Origin: Syntrophomonadaceae bacterium
Lineage (GTDB): Bacteria > Bacillota > Dethiobacteria > DTU022
Assembly: GCA_003552365.1 (NCBI GenBank)
Contig: PUKR01000215.1
Span: 1 to 22,688, forward strand
Length of the DNA: 22,688 nucleotides
Reading direction: 5' to 3'
Below are positions 6,870-14,497 of this stretch, piece after piece; position 1 is the first letter of the stretch, and every line of letters starts with the position of its first letter. A program made the position numbers and the translations under genes. The notes beneath the pieces are model-generated. The model was not told where the DNA came from. It ran no database searches and was given only the letters and a program-made list of their open reading frames with translations.

Positions 6870-7793
6870 CTAACTGCTGCCTGGTTTTTCAGGTTTGTTT
6901 CCGGCTGCATCCGGAGAAGTTCCATGAGATGCATTACTGTTTTCAGCTTGCTGGACGGATTGCTTTTTAAAATCCTCCTCGATTTTGGCAATAAGTTTAT
7001 CTAAACTATCCCCATCATCGGGGTAAGTACTGGTCCCGGTGACCATTACCAGGTTTTTTCTTTCTTCTTCAGATACTAGTTGATCAAAAATGGTGGAGAT
7101 TTTTTTTACGATCACTTCTGTGCCTTTTTTGTCGGTGAAAGGCAGGATAAACAAGTATTCGCTGGGAGATAAACTGACAATGGTATCTGTTTCCCGCATG
7201 GTTTTTTGTAGTTCATCAGGATACTTTTTTTCCAGGTCGATGATTTGGCGATAAAAGCTTTCTTTATGGATAGATTTAAAGTCTGTTTTTTGGAAAATCC
7301 CGGCCATAGTTATGCTTAAGTTATAATCGCCGCGCCTGGCTCGTTTAACTTCGTTCATAATCTGGCTGTAATAATCCATTATCGATTTTTTTTCTTTGAC
7401 CATGTATTCAGGGGCGATAATATTATCCAGGCGTTCTTTCAATTTTTCATAATTAACCGGTTTGGTGATTACATCTTTGGCGCCTTGTTTGAAAGCCCTG
7501 GTCACTGTTTCTTTATCTACACTGGCGCTAACCAGGATAAAGGGCAGTTTGTAGTTTTCATGTTCTTCCATGTAGCTGCTGATTGCTTCAAGACCGGTTC
7601 CGTCCGGTAAATACTGATCGAGGATTATAAGTAAGATTTCTTCGGGGTCGGTTTTTTTTAAAAACTCGGTTAACTCCCTAACCGAGTTGAATTCTTCAAT
7701 TTCAAAGGCGTAATGCGTTTTCAAGAAGTTACTCATGCTAACCCTGAACAGAGGTGAATCTTCAACCACCAGCAGCTTTTTATTGCTTGCCAT
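6870..7793 (-). CDS. Response regulator with degenerate GGDEF-like output domain
   Basis: 307-residue two-domain protein. Residues 5-122 are a receiver domain with all key residues: Glu11-Asp12, phospho-acceptor Asp59, Ser89 and Lys111-Pro112. Residues about 138-280 follow the GGDEF (diguanylate cyclase) layout, including RETDTIVSL before the active-site turn, LFILPFTDK after it, and TGTSTYPDDGDSLDKLI near the end, but the GGDEF signature itself is SPSEY (209-213), so c-di-GMP synthesis is not expected. The tail (about 281-307) is Ser/Asn/Pro-rich. The ATG at 7791-7793 is preceded by AAGGAGG at about 11 nt; the frame is open a further 22 codons to a TTG at 7859, but that would overlap the promoter. 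It is divergent from the propionate-cluster regulator. A cognate histidine kinase is not in the window. Confidence 0.88.
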   Translation of the reverse strand: MASNKKLLVVEDSPLFRVSMSNFLKTHYAFEIEEFNSVRELTEFLKKTDPEEILLIILDQYLPDGTGLEAISSYMEEHENYKLPFILVSASVDKETVTRAFKQGAKDVITKPVNYEKLKERLDNIIAPEYMVKEKKSIMDYYSQIMNEVKRARRGDYNLSITMAGIFQKTDFKSIHKESFYRQIIDLEKKYPDELQKTMRETDTIVSLSPSEYLFILPFTDKKGTEVIVKKISTIFDQLVSEEERKNLVMVTGTSTYPDDGDSLDKLIAKIEEDFKKQSVQQAENSNASHGTSPDAAGNKPEKPGSS

Positions 7794-7830
7794 GAGCAGT
7801 GTAGCCTCCTTCTCTACATTATAGTATAAA

Positions 7831-7859
7831 ATAATATCACAATTGTTTAAATTAGACAA
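7831..7859 (-). promoter_or_regulatory. Candidate promoter for the response regulator gene
   Basis: On the minus strand, TTGTCT (7854-7859) and TATTAT (7831-7836) are 17 bp apart, about 38 bp upstream of the chosen ATG. Confidence 0.45.
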
Positions 7860-7865
7860 AACTTA

Positions 7866-7921
7866 AGTGATAGCCTCGCCTAAATTCCTTATACAGCGAT
7901 AAAGTTTCTTATTTAGTGACA
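7866..7921 (+). repeat. Three AGYGAYA motifs in the divergent regulator region
   Basis: AGTGATA (7866-7872), AGCGATA (7895-7901) and AGTGACA (7915-7921) lie in the same orientation. The last two sit in a longer imperfect 15-bp direct repeat (7889-7903 and 7909-7923, 11 of 15 identical) with a 20-bp period, about two helical turns. They could be binding sites for one of the flanking regulators; chance is not excluded. Confidence 0.3.
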
Positions 7922-8006
7922 AAAAATCAAAAAATGGGATTTTTAAGCAGGAGTTCTTCTAATATTTACGAATATTCTAAGGTGAAGAAGGAAGGCGGAT
8001 TTCTCA

Positions 8007-9689
8007 ATGATTAGAACAGCCCTTGTAATTGAAGGTAAAACTGGAATTGAACTTTTTAGGCTGCTGAACCAGTGCAGTGAAGTAAACCTGGTTGGAGTAG
8101 CCTGCCTTGATCAGAGGACCGAAAGGTTTACAGATAGCGATAAGAAGAGCCATTACATTACGACAGAGCTGGATAAACTTGTTTCCTTGCCTGAAATCGA
8201 AACAGTAGTTGAAACTACGGGGCGGCCCGGTGTAGTTGAGTATTTAAAAGAAAACTTCGGTAAAGATATTAACGTGGAAGAGTTAACCGACCGTTCTGTT
8301 TTGAATGCAGTAATTAATTCCCGGGAACAACTTTTAGAAACCCGCCTTGTAAAAGGGGAGCTTTTGGCAATACTAAATGCTGTGCAGGACGCTATCGAGG
8401 TGGTTGATGCGAAAGGCACTATTAAATATGTTAATCCTGCATTTACCCGGGTCACCGGGATAGCTGAAGAAGAGAGGGTTAACCAGAATATATTTGAAGT
8501 CTCACCGCACGGGGCCCTGGCCCAATCGCTTATCCAGCAGAAGCCGGTGACCGGTTACCGCACTTATGTGGGCGGTTCCGATGCAGATGTAATTTCCAAT
8601 GCTTCACCGATTATTGTCGATGGAGAGCTGATGGGGGCGGTTGTTGTATTTCAACCGGTTGGCGATATTTTAAAACTAATGGATGAATTGAAGTATAGCA
8701 ATACGGTTATTGATAACCTTTATGCCCAGATTGATCAGCTCTCAGGCGGACGGCTTAATTTTGAGTCTTTGACCGGTCAAAGCAGGATATTTAAAACCAC
8801 CATCGAAAATGCCCGGAAAGCGTCTCGCAGTGAAGCGGCAGTATTGATTAGCGGGGAAACCGGCACCGGTAAAAGCCTGTTTGCCCAGGCGATCCATAAC
8901 AATAGTGTGCGTAAAAAAAGGCCTTTAATTATGGTTGACTGTTCTTCTGTCCCCGACTCTTTGCAGGAAATAGAACTTTTTGGATGTGAAAAAGGGGCGA
9001 TGCCCGGAATTCTGAGAACCCGCCTGGGGAAAATAGAGCTGGCCCAGGGGAGCACCCTGTTCATCAAGGAAGTCAATTCGCTTAACCCTTACCTGCAGCA
9101 ACAACTTCTTAGCGTCCTTGAAGAGCAGAAGTTTAAACGGATAGGAGGTGAACAGGATATTCCGGTTGATGTGCGGGTGATTGCTTCCGCATCTGAGGAT
9201 TTATTGAGTGCTTCCCTGCAGGGTAATTTTTCCGAAGATCTCTACCGTCGTCTAAGCCAGGTAACCATCAACTTACCCCCTTTACGCAGGCGGCCTGAGG
9301 ATATTCCCCTTCTAGCAGAAGAACTTATTGGCAACTTGAGCCGAAAACTGGGGAAAAAAATAAATGAAATCTCGCCACCGGCCATGCAGGAACTCACTGA
9401 ATATGAATGGCCTGGCAATATCAGTGAATTGAAAAATGCTATCGAAAGAGCTATGGTAATTGCCGAAGGTTCGGTTATTGAGCACCACCACCTGGCCCCT
9501 TACCTTGGGCGCTTGAGGTCCCGCGAGGTGCAGACTTTTGATGAAATTATTCCCCTTGATAAAATGGAAGAAAAGATGCTTAAACTGGCCTTAACCCGCT
9601 ACGGAGAGTCTTTGGAAGGCAAAAAAAAAGCAGCCCAGGCGTTGAATATTTCGCTAGCTACTTTGTATAACAAGTTGAAGAAAATTTAG
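8007..9689 (+). CDS. PAS/AAA+/Fis-HTH regulator of the propionate cluster, degenerate sigma-54 activator
   Basis: 560-residue transcriptional regulator built like a bacterial enhancer-binding protein. Domains: a Rossmann-like N-terminal domain (about 1-105, glycine loop near Gly10/Gly13), a PAS domain (about 117-217), a short linker helix, an AAA+ domain (about 252-480), and a Fis-type helix-turn-helix at the extreme C terminus (about 538-560). Walker A is intact (GETGTGKS, 283-290), as is the FSEDLYRRL arginine-finger region (408-416). However, the sigma-54 contact loop GAFTGA is GAMPGI (330-335), and Walker B reads LFIKEV, with Lys354 in place of Asp. Sigma-54 activation is therefore doubtful; a TyrR-like mode of direct control is an alternative. 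No -24/-12 promoter was seen nearby. The sucC start is 32 bp downstream, so it is probably co-transcribed with the enzymes. A PAS-containing regulator at the head of the mmc cluster is known from Pelotomaculum. Confidence 0.9.
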   Translation: MIRTALVIEGKTGIELFRLLNQCSEVNLVGVACLDQRTERFTDSDKKSHYITTELDKLVSLPEIETVVETTGRPGVVEYLKENFGKDINVEELTDRSVLNAVINSREQLLETRLVKGELLAILNAVQDAIEVVDAKGTIKYVNPAFTRVTGIAEEERVNQNIFEVSPHGALAQSLIQQKPVTGYRTYVGGSDADVISNASPIIVDGELMGAVVVFQPVGDILKLMDELKYSNTVIDNLYAQIDQLSGGRLNFESLTGQSRIFKTTIENARKASRSEAAVLISGETGTGKSLFAQAIHNNSVRKKRPLIMVDCSSVPDSLQEIELFGCEKGAMPGILRTRLGKIELAQGSTLFIKEVNSLNPYLQQQLLSVLEEQKFKRIGGEQDIPVDVRVIASASEDLLSASLQGNFSEDLYRRLSQVTINLPPLRRRPEDIPLLAEELIGNLSRKLGKKINEISPPAMQELTEYEWPGNISELKNAIERAMVIAEGSVIEHHHLAPYLGRLRSREVQTFDEIIPLDKMEEKMLKLALTRYGESLEGKKKAAQALNISLATLYNKLKKI

Positions 9690-9721
9690 CGGAAAATTAA
9701 CTGGAGAATGGAGGATGCATT

Positions 9722-10831
9722 TTGAAACTATACGAACACTTAGGAAAAGAATTATTTGCACGTTATGATATTCCGGTGCCGCGCAGCAAATTAATTGAGA
9801 GTGCCGATCAAGCTACAGGGGCGGTGGATGAACTGGGAGAAGTAGTTATTAAGTCCCAGGTTCTTAGCGGTAAGCGCGGGAAAGCCGGTGGAATTGGCTT
9901 TGCATCGAGCCCCGATGAAGCAAAAAAAGAAGCGGCCCGGATTTTTGATCTTGAAATAGACGGCCTTACCACGGAGAAGGTTTTGATAGAAGAAAAAATT
10001 AAAATTGAGCAGGAGCTTTATTTGGCCCTGACCATTGATGGCAGTGCACACAGGCCTGTGGTGCTTGCTTCCCTTGACGGAGGTATGGATGTGGAGGATG
10101 TGCCCGAAGAGAGGATGATCAGGTATCCTGTGGATGTGACCATCGGAATGCAGGGTTACGTGATCAGGGAAATATGCCGCCGGATGGGGGTTACCGGTGA
10201 TTTGAGAAAGGAACTGCTCAAGTTATTGCCAAAGTTATACAAGATGTTCAGGGAGCTGGATGCCGAGTTGGCCGAAATAAACCCGCTGGCTTTGACTCCT
10301 GATGGTTTGATCGCTGCGGATGCCAAGGTAACCATTGATGATGATGCCCTTTACCGCCACCCGGATCTGCCGCGTATTTCAGAAAAAACAGCCCTGGAAT
10401 TAAAGGCTGAAGAGCTTGACCTGGCCTATGTTGAGCTGGGCGGGGATATCGCAGTTATGGCCAATGGAGCCGGTATCACCATGGCTACCCTCGATATGGT
10501 GCAACACTATGGAGGGGAACCGGCTAATTTCCTGGATTTTGGGGGAGGAGCTGATCTTGAAAAAACATCAAAGTCCCTGGAACTGCTTTTGGGAACCGAT
10601 CCAAAAGTCCTCTTGATCAATATATTTGGTGGAATTACCCGTTGTGATGTAGTGGCGGAGGCTTTTGTGCAGGTTAAGCAGAACAAGGGAATTGATCTCC
10701 CGGTATCTTTCCGCCTGGTTGGCACCAATGAAGCGGAAGGTAAGCAAATTTTGGAGAAAGAAGGAATAAAAACCTTTGCTTCTATGGATGAAGCTGTCCG
10801 CCATGCTGTTCAACTTAGCAGTGAGTCTTAA
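9722..10831 (+). CDS. sucC: Succinate-CoA ligase, beta subunit
   Basis: Beta subunit of succinyl-CoA synthetase, which with the alpha subunit converts succinyl-CoA, NDP and phosphate to succinate, NTP and CoA: the substrate-level phosphorylation step of the methylmalonyl-CoA route. The 369-residue protein has the ATP-grasp N-terminal part (VVIKSQVLSGKRGKAGG, about 41-57; AEINPLAL, about 183-190) and the C-terminal flavodoxin-like ligase domain with ANGAG (247-251), FLDFGGGA and the INIFGGITRCD loop (about 299-309). It is slightly shorter than the usual 385-395. It starts at TTG, 7 nt after GGAGG; an out-of-frame ATG overlaps this site. ADP or GDP preference cannot be read by eye. sucD follows after 57 bp. 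Confidence 0.95.
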   Translation: MKLYEHLGKELFARYDIPVPRSKLIESADQATGAVDELGEVVIKSQVLSGKRGKAGGIGFASSPDEAKKEAARIFDLEIDGLTTEKVLIEEKIKIEQELYLALTIDGSAHRPVVLASLDGGMDVEDVPEERMIRYPVDVTIGMQGYVIREICRRMGVTGDLRKELLKLLPKLYKMFRELDAELAEINPLALTPDGLIAADAKVTIDDDALYRHPDLPRISEKTALELKAEELDLAYVELGGDIAVMANGAGITMATLDMVQHYGGEPANFLDFGGGADLEKTSKSLELLLGTDPKVLLINIFGGITRCDVVAEAFVQVKQNKGIDLPVSFRLVGTNEAEGKQILEKEGIKTFASMDEAVRHAVQLSSES

Positions 10832-10888
10832 TTTGCCTAAATCAGCTCATAAAACTAAACAGTATAGATAGAAAGGGGTATTTGTTAA

Positions 10889-11764
10889 ATGTCAATATAT
10901 ATCGATGAGAATACGCGGGTAATCGTCCAGGGCATTACCGGCAGACAGGGATCATTTCATACCGGCCAAATGTTAAGTTATGGAACTAATATTGTTGCCG
11001 GAGTATCACCGGGTAAGGGAGGGCAGGCAGTTGAAGGAGTCCCCGTTTTTGAAACTGCTTTTGAAGCCGTGGAAAAGCATGCCGCTGATGCCAGTATTTT
11101 ATTTATTCCAGCTCCTTTTGCCAGGGATGCCGCCTATGAAGCTCTGGAGGCCGGGATAAAGATCCTGGTTTTAATTCCTGAAAGCATACCTCTGCATGAT
11201 GCCATGGATATAATGGCCCATGCCCGGCAAAAAGATGCTGTAGTAGTGGGGCCCAATACCTTCGGCCTGGTTTCTTCAGGTAGTTCCAAAATTGGCATTA
11301 TGCCGAACCGTTACTTTGTACCCGGTCCGGTTGGGGTGGTTTCAAGGAGCGGCACCTTATGCTATGAAATTGTCGGCCACCTAACCGAGCACGGCATCGG
11401 AACCACCACGGTGGTCGGGATGGGAGGCGACCGGGTAGTTGGCCTTCATTTTATTGATGTGTTGAAAAAATTCGAAGAAGATCCCGCAACCGAAACCATA
11501 ATCCTGGTCGGAGAAATTGGAGGCAGCGCAGAAGAAGAGGCTGCAGCCTATATAACTTCTTCAATAAGTAAACCGGTAGTGGCTTACCTGGCCGGTAAAA
11601 GCGCTCCGCCGGGTAAGCGGATGGGACATGCGGGGGCAATTATCGAAAGAGGAAGGGGTACTTTTGAGAGTAAAGTCGAGGCCCTGAATGAAGCCGGGGT
11701 TAAAGTAGCCGATCTCCCGACAAAAGTTCCTCCATTGATTAAAGATGCGCTTGCCGGGAAATAA
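10889..11764 (+). CDS. sucD: Succinate-CoA ligase, alpha subunit
   Basis: Alpha subunit, which binds CoA and carries the phospho-histidine intermediate. 291 residues, normal length. N-terminal CoA-binding Rossmann domain with GITGRQGSFH (about 15-24) and GVSPGKGG; C-terminal ligase domain with VSRSGTLCYE (151-160), GMGGD (177-181) and the active-site His247 in RMGHAGAII. The usual GPNCPG turn is GPNTFG here (121-126), replacing the Cys and Pro. The ATG is preceded by AAAGGGG at about 11 nt. It lies between sucC and the mutase gene, as expected of the methylmalonyl-CoA pathway. Confidence 0.95.
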   Translation: MSIYIDENTRVIVQGITGRQGSFHTGQMLSYGTNIVAGVSPGKGGQAVEGVPVFETAFEAVEKHAADASILFIPAPFARDAAYEALEAGIKILVLIPESIPLHDAMDIMAHARQKDAVVVGPNTFGLVSSGSSKIGIMPNRYFVPGPVGVVSRSGTLCYEIVGHLTEHGIGTTTVVGMGGDRVVGLHFIDVLKKFEEDPATETIILVGEIGGSAEEEAAAYITSSISKPVVAYLAGKSAPPGKRMGHAGAIIERGRGTFESKVEALNEAGVKVADLPTKVPPLIKDALAGK

Positions 11765-11876
11765 GCAAGAGTAAATAACCGGTTAAGTGAAATGAAAGCA
11801 GCAACAAATATCGTGGTTAATGGTTTGTCTTTTTCCATAAATATGGATAATCAAGGAAAGGAGGCTGCGGGGAAAA

Positions 11877-13550
11877 ATGGATTACCATGAAGAAAAAGAA
11901 AGGTTAATCCGGGAAAAGAAAAATTGGCAGGAAAAAGTGAATAAAACCCTGGAAAAAAGGCCAGAACGCAAAGAATTTAAGCTGGATTCAGACCTTGAAC
12001 TGAAAAGGGTATACGATCCGCTGGATATGGAAAATTTTAATTACCTGGAACAGTTGCACTGGCCAGGTGAATATCCTTACACCAGGGGCATCCAGCCAAC
12101 CATGTACCGCGGACGCTTATGGACCATGCGCCAGTATGCGGGGTTTGGCAGTGCCGAAGAAACCAATGATCGCTTTCGTTACCTGCTTGAAGAAGGTCAG
12201 ACCGGCTTAAGTGTGGCTTTCGATTTGCCTACTCAAATCGGGTACGATTCCGATCACCCCCTGGCAAGGGGTGAGGTTGGAAAAGTTGGGGTAGCTATTG
12301 ATTCTTTGGCTGACATGGAAATCCTGATGGATAAAATACCTCTCGATCAGGTCAGCACCTCGATGACAATTAATGCTCCGGCAGCTGTTCTGCTTGCCAT
12401 GTATATGGCAGTAGCCGAGAAGCAGGGTATTCCAATGGAAAAACTGAACGGAACTATCCAAAACGATATTTTAAAGGAATACGTAGCCCGGGGAACTTAC
12501 ATTTTCCCGCCGCGGGAATCGATGCGGCTGGTAGTTGATATTTTTGACTATGCCGGGAAAAATATCCCCAACTGGAATACGATCAGTATCAGCGGGTACC
12601 ATATCAGGGAAGCAGGCTCCACTGCGATCCAGGAAGTGGCTTTTACCTTGAGCAATGCCATCGCTTACGTGCAGGCTGCCCTGGATGCAGGATTGGAGAT
12701 CGACCATTTTGCGCCCAGGCTTTCCTTTTTCTTTAATGCTCATTCTAACTTTTTTGAAGAAGTGGCAAAATACAGGGCTGCCAGGAGAATTTGGGCCCGG
12801 ATTATGAAGGAACGTTTCGGAGCTCAGAATCCCCGCTCCATGATGCTGCGTTTCCATACCCAGACAGCCGGGTCTGCACTGACTGCCCAGCAGCCCGATG
12901 TCAATATCGTCCGAGTTGCTTTCCAGGCATTAAGTGCAGTGCTTGGCGGAACCCAGTCGTTGCATACCAACTCCCGCGATGAAGCCCTCGCTTTACCCAC
13001 AGAACACTCTGTTTTATTGGCCCTGCGCACGCAACAGGTTATCGGGCATGAAATCGGGGTTACTGACACAGTAGATCCTTTAGGCGGTTCTTATTTTGTC
13101 GAAAATATGACCGACCATATTGAAGAAGAAGTGCTTAAATATATAGATCGTGTCGATGAAATTGGGGGAGCTGTCGAAGCGATCGAAAACGGGTTTATCC
13201 AGCAGGAAATACAGTCCAGCGCTTACCGTTATCAAAAGGAAGTCGAAGAACAGAAGCGGATAGTCGTCGGGGTGAATAGTTTTAAAACCAGTGGAGAGCA
13301 ACCGATAGATCTCCTGAAAATGGATCCGGCTACCAGCAAGCGTCAGGTAGAAAGGCTTAAAGAAGTCAGGTTGAGCCGTGACCAGGGACAGGTAGCATCT
13401 GCTCTCCATGATTTAAGAAAAGCGGCCCAATCCGATGAAAACTTAATGCCTTATATTCTATCTGCTGTAAAGGCTTATGCTACCCTTGGAGAAGTTTGCG
13501 GAGCATTGCGCGACGTACTTGGCGAATACCAGCAGGAAGTTAAGCTTTAG
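11877..13550 (+). CDS. mcmA: Methylmalonyl-CoA mutase, large (catalytic TIM-barrel) subunit
   Basis: Catalytic chain of the adenosylcobalamin-dependent mutase that interconverts (R)-methylmalonyl-CoA and succinyl-CoA. 557 residues: the TIM-barrel part only, the B12-binding domain being on the next gene, as in many Firmicutes and Archaea. Substrate-site landmarks match the propionibacterial enzyme: PTMY with Tyr77, [19 protein letters not shown] with Arg205, and [10 protein letters not shown] with His242. [19 protein letters not shown] and [16 protein letters not shown] are further family hallmarks; these favour methylmalonyl-CoA over isobutyryl-CoA, though that should be treated as likely rather than proven. 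The ATG lies about 12 nt after AAAGGAGG. The B12 subunit follows after 80 bp containing two hairpins. Confidence 0.96.
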   Translation: MDYHEEKERLIREKKNWQEKVNKTLEKRPERKEFKLDSDLELKRVYDPLDMENFNYLEQLHWPGEYPYTRGIQPTMYRGRLWTMRQYAGFGSAEETNDRFRYLLEEGQTGLSVAFDLPTQIGYDSDHPLARGEVGKVGVAIDSLADMEILMDKIPLDQVSTSMTINAPAAVLLAMYMAVAEKQGIPMEKLNGTIQNDILKEYVARGTYIFPPRESMRLVVDIFDYAGKNIPNWNTISISGYHIREAGSTAIQEVAFTLSNAIAYVQAALDAGLEIDHFAPRLSFFFNAHSNFFEEVAKYRAARRIWARIMKERFGAQNPRSMMLRFHTQTAGSALTAQQPDVNIVRVAFQALSAVLGGTQSLHTNSRDEALALPTEHSVLLALRTQQVIGHEIGVTDTVDPLGGSYFVENMTDHIEEEVLKYIDRVDEIGGAVEAIENGFIQQEIQSSAYRYQKEVEEQKRIVVGVNSFKTSGEQPIDLLKMDPATSKRQVERLKEVRLSRDQGQVASALHDLRKAAQSDENLMPYILSAVKAYATLGEVCGALRDVLGEYQQEVKL

Positions 13551-13563
13551 ACCGGGGTGGCCT

Positions 13564-13606
13564 AAATTTTGTGGACAAAATTTTTCAGTTCGGATGGTTC
13601 GGACTG
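13564..13606 (+). repeat. Two tandem hairpins between the mutase subunit genes
   Basis: The first is a perfect inverted repeat, AAATTTTGT-GG-ACAAAATTT (13564-13583), followed by extra T residues. The second is CAGTTCG (13586-13592) / CGGACTG (13600-13606) with a 7-nt loop and one G-U pair. Both end just before the AAGGAGG ribosome-binding site of the B12 subunit. They could be a weak attenuator or an RNA processing/stability element tuning subunit ratio. Confidence 0.45.
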
Positions 13607-13630
13607 CTTGGCTTAAGGAGGAATGAATAA

Positions 13631-14035
13631 ATGAGCGAACAACCGCTACGGGTTCTGGTTGGAAAGATTGGGCTGGACGGTCACGACCGTGGGGCAAAGG
13701 TGATTGCCCAGGCTCTGCGGGATGCCGGGATGGAAGTAATTTATACAGGCTTGAGGCAGACGCCGGAGCAAATTGTGGAAACAGCATTACAGGAAGATGT
13801 CCAGGTAATTGGTTTAAGCATCCTTTCAGGCGCTCACATGCAGCTTTTACCACCGGTCCTGGAGATGCTGCGGGAACAGGAAAGCCATGATATAATGGTT
13901 ATTGTTGGCGGTATCATTCCGCGGGAAGATATAACCTACCTGAAGGAACAAGGGGTTTCCGAAGTTTTTACCCCCGGTTCTACAACCGAGGATATCATTG
14001 AATTTATCCGTCAGAAAGTGAAACAAAATCGGTAA
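13631..14035 (+). CDS. mcmB: Methylmalonyl-CoA mutase, cobalamin-binding small subunit
   Basis: 134-residue stand-alone B12-binding domain that pairs with the large subunit. It carries the full base-off/His-on signature: Asp16-x-His18-x2-Gly21 in GLDGHDRGA (His18 is the lower cobalt ligand), the GLSILSGAH segment (about 61-69) and the VGGIIP turn. Length is typical of separate mutase small subunits. The ATG is preceded by AAGGAGG at about 10 nt. It is followed 17 bp later by the epimerase gene. No other cobalamin enzyme in the window could use it, so partnership with the adjacent large subunit is secure. Confidence 0.95.
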   Translation: MSEQPLRVLVGKIGLDGHDRGAKVIAQALRDAGMEVIYTGLRQTPEQIVETALQEDVQVIGLSILSGAHMQLLPPVLEMLREQESHDIMVIVGGIIPREDITYLKEQGVSEVFTPGSTTEDIIEFIRQKVKQNR

Positions 14036-14052
14036 ATAAGGAGAGGTTTGTC

Positions 14053-14451
14053 TTGTTTGATAAAATTGACCATATTGGGGTTGCGGTCAGTGACCTGGAG
14101 AAAACAATCAAATTTTACAGGGATCAAATTGGATTGGATTTTAAAGGGACTGAAGTAGTTGAGGAACAAAAAGTAAAGGTTGCCTTTTTCCCTGTAGGCG
14201 AAAGTAAAATGGAGTTTTTGGAACCAACCGAACAAGGTAGTCCTGTGGGAAAATTTATTGAAAAAAAAGGAGAGGGTGTTCACCATTTGGCCTTTCGGGT
14301 TGACAACCTTGAAGCGAAACTAGAACAGTTAAAGGCCCAGGGGATTGAATTAATCGACGAAAAACCACGTTATGGCGCCGGAGGAGCCAGAATTGCTTTT
14401 TTACATCCACGTTCCACCGGTGGGATCCTGGTGGAATTATGTGAGCGATGA
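14053..14451 (+). CDS. mce: Methylmalonyl-CoA epimerase
   Basis: 132-residue vicinal-oxygen-chelate (glyoxalase-fold) protein that interconverts (R)- and (S)-methylmalonyl-CoA, linking the mutase to the carboxyltransferase. Expected metal ligands are visible: His7 in IDHIGVAV, Glu54 in KMEFLEP, His77 or His78 in VHHLAFRV, and Glu128 near the end (LVEL). Length and domain match the family. It starts at TTG after a GGAGAGG element; 17 bp separate it from the B12 subunit and about 46 bp from the next start, so it is firmly within the operon. Confidence 0.95.
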   Translation: MFDKIDHIGVAVSDLEKTIKFYRDQIGLDFKGTEVVEEQKVKVAFFPVGESKMEFLEPTEQGSPVGKFIEKKGEGVHHLAFRVDNLEAKLEQLKAQGIELIDEKPRYGAGGARIAFLHPRSTGGILVELCER

Positions 14452-14497
14452 TTTAATGGATCAGGCATAGATATTTTTGCAGAAAGCGGTGATAGCC

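Noticed and set aside
7860..8006. Sigma-54 (-24/-12) promoter upstream of the propionate regulator
   Set aside because: No TGGC-N8-GC-like element found on either strand by eye.
12471..12857. 128-codon minus-strand ORF
   Set aside because: Lies wholly inside the mutase large-subunit gene; no family resemblance and no ribosome-binding site.
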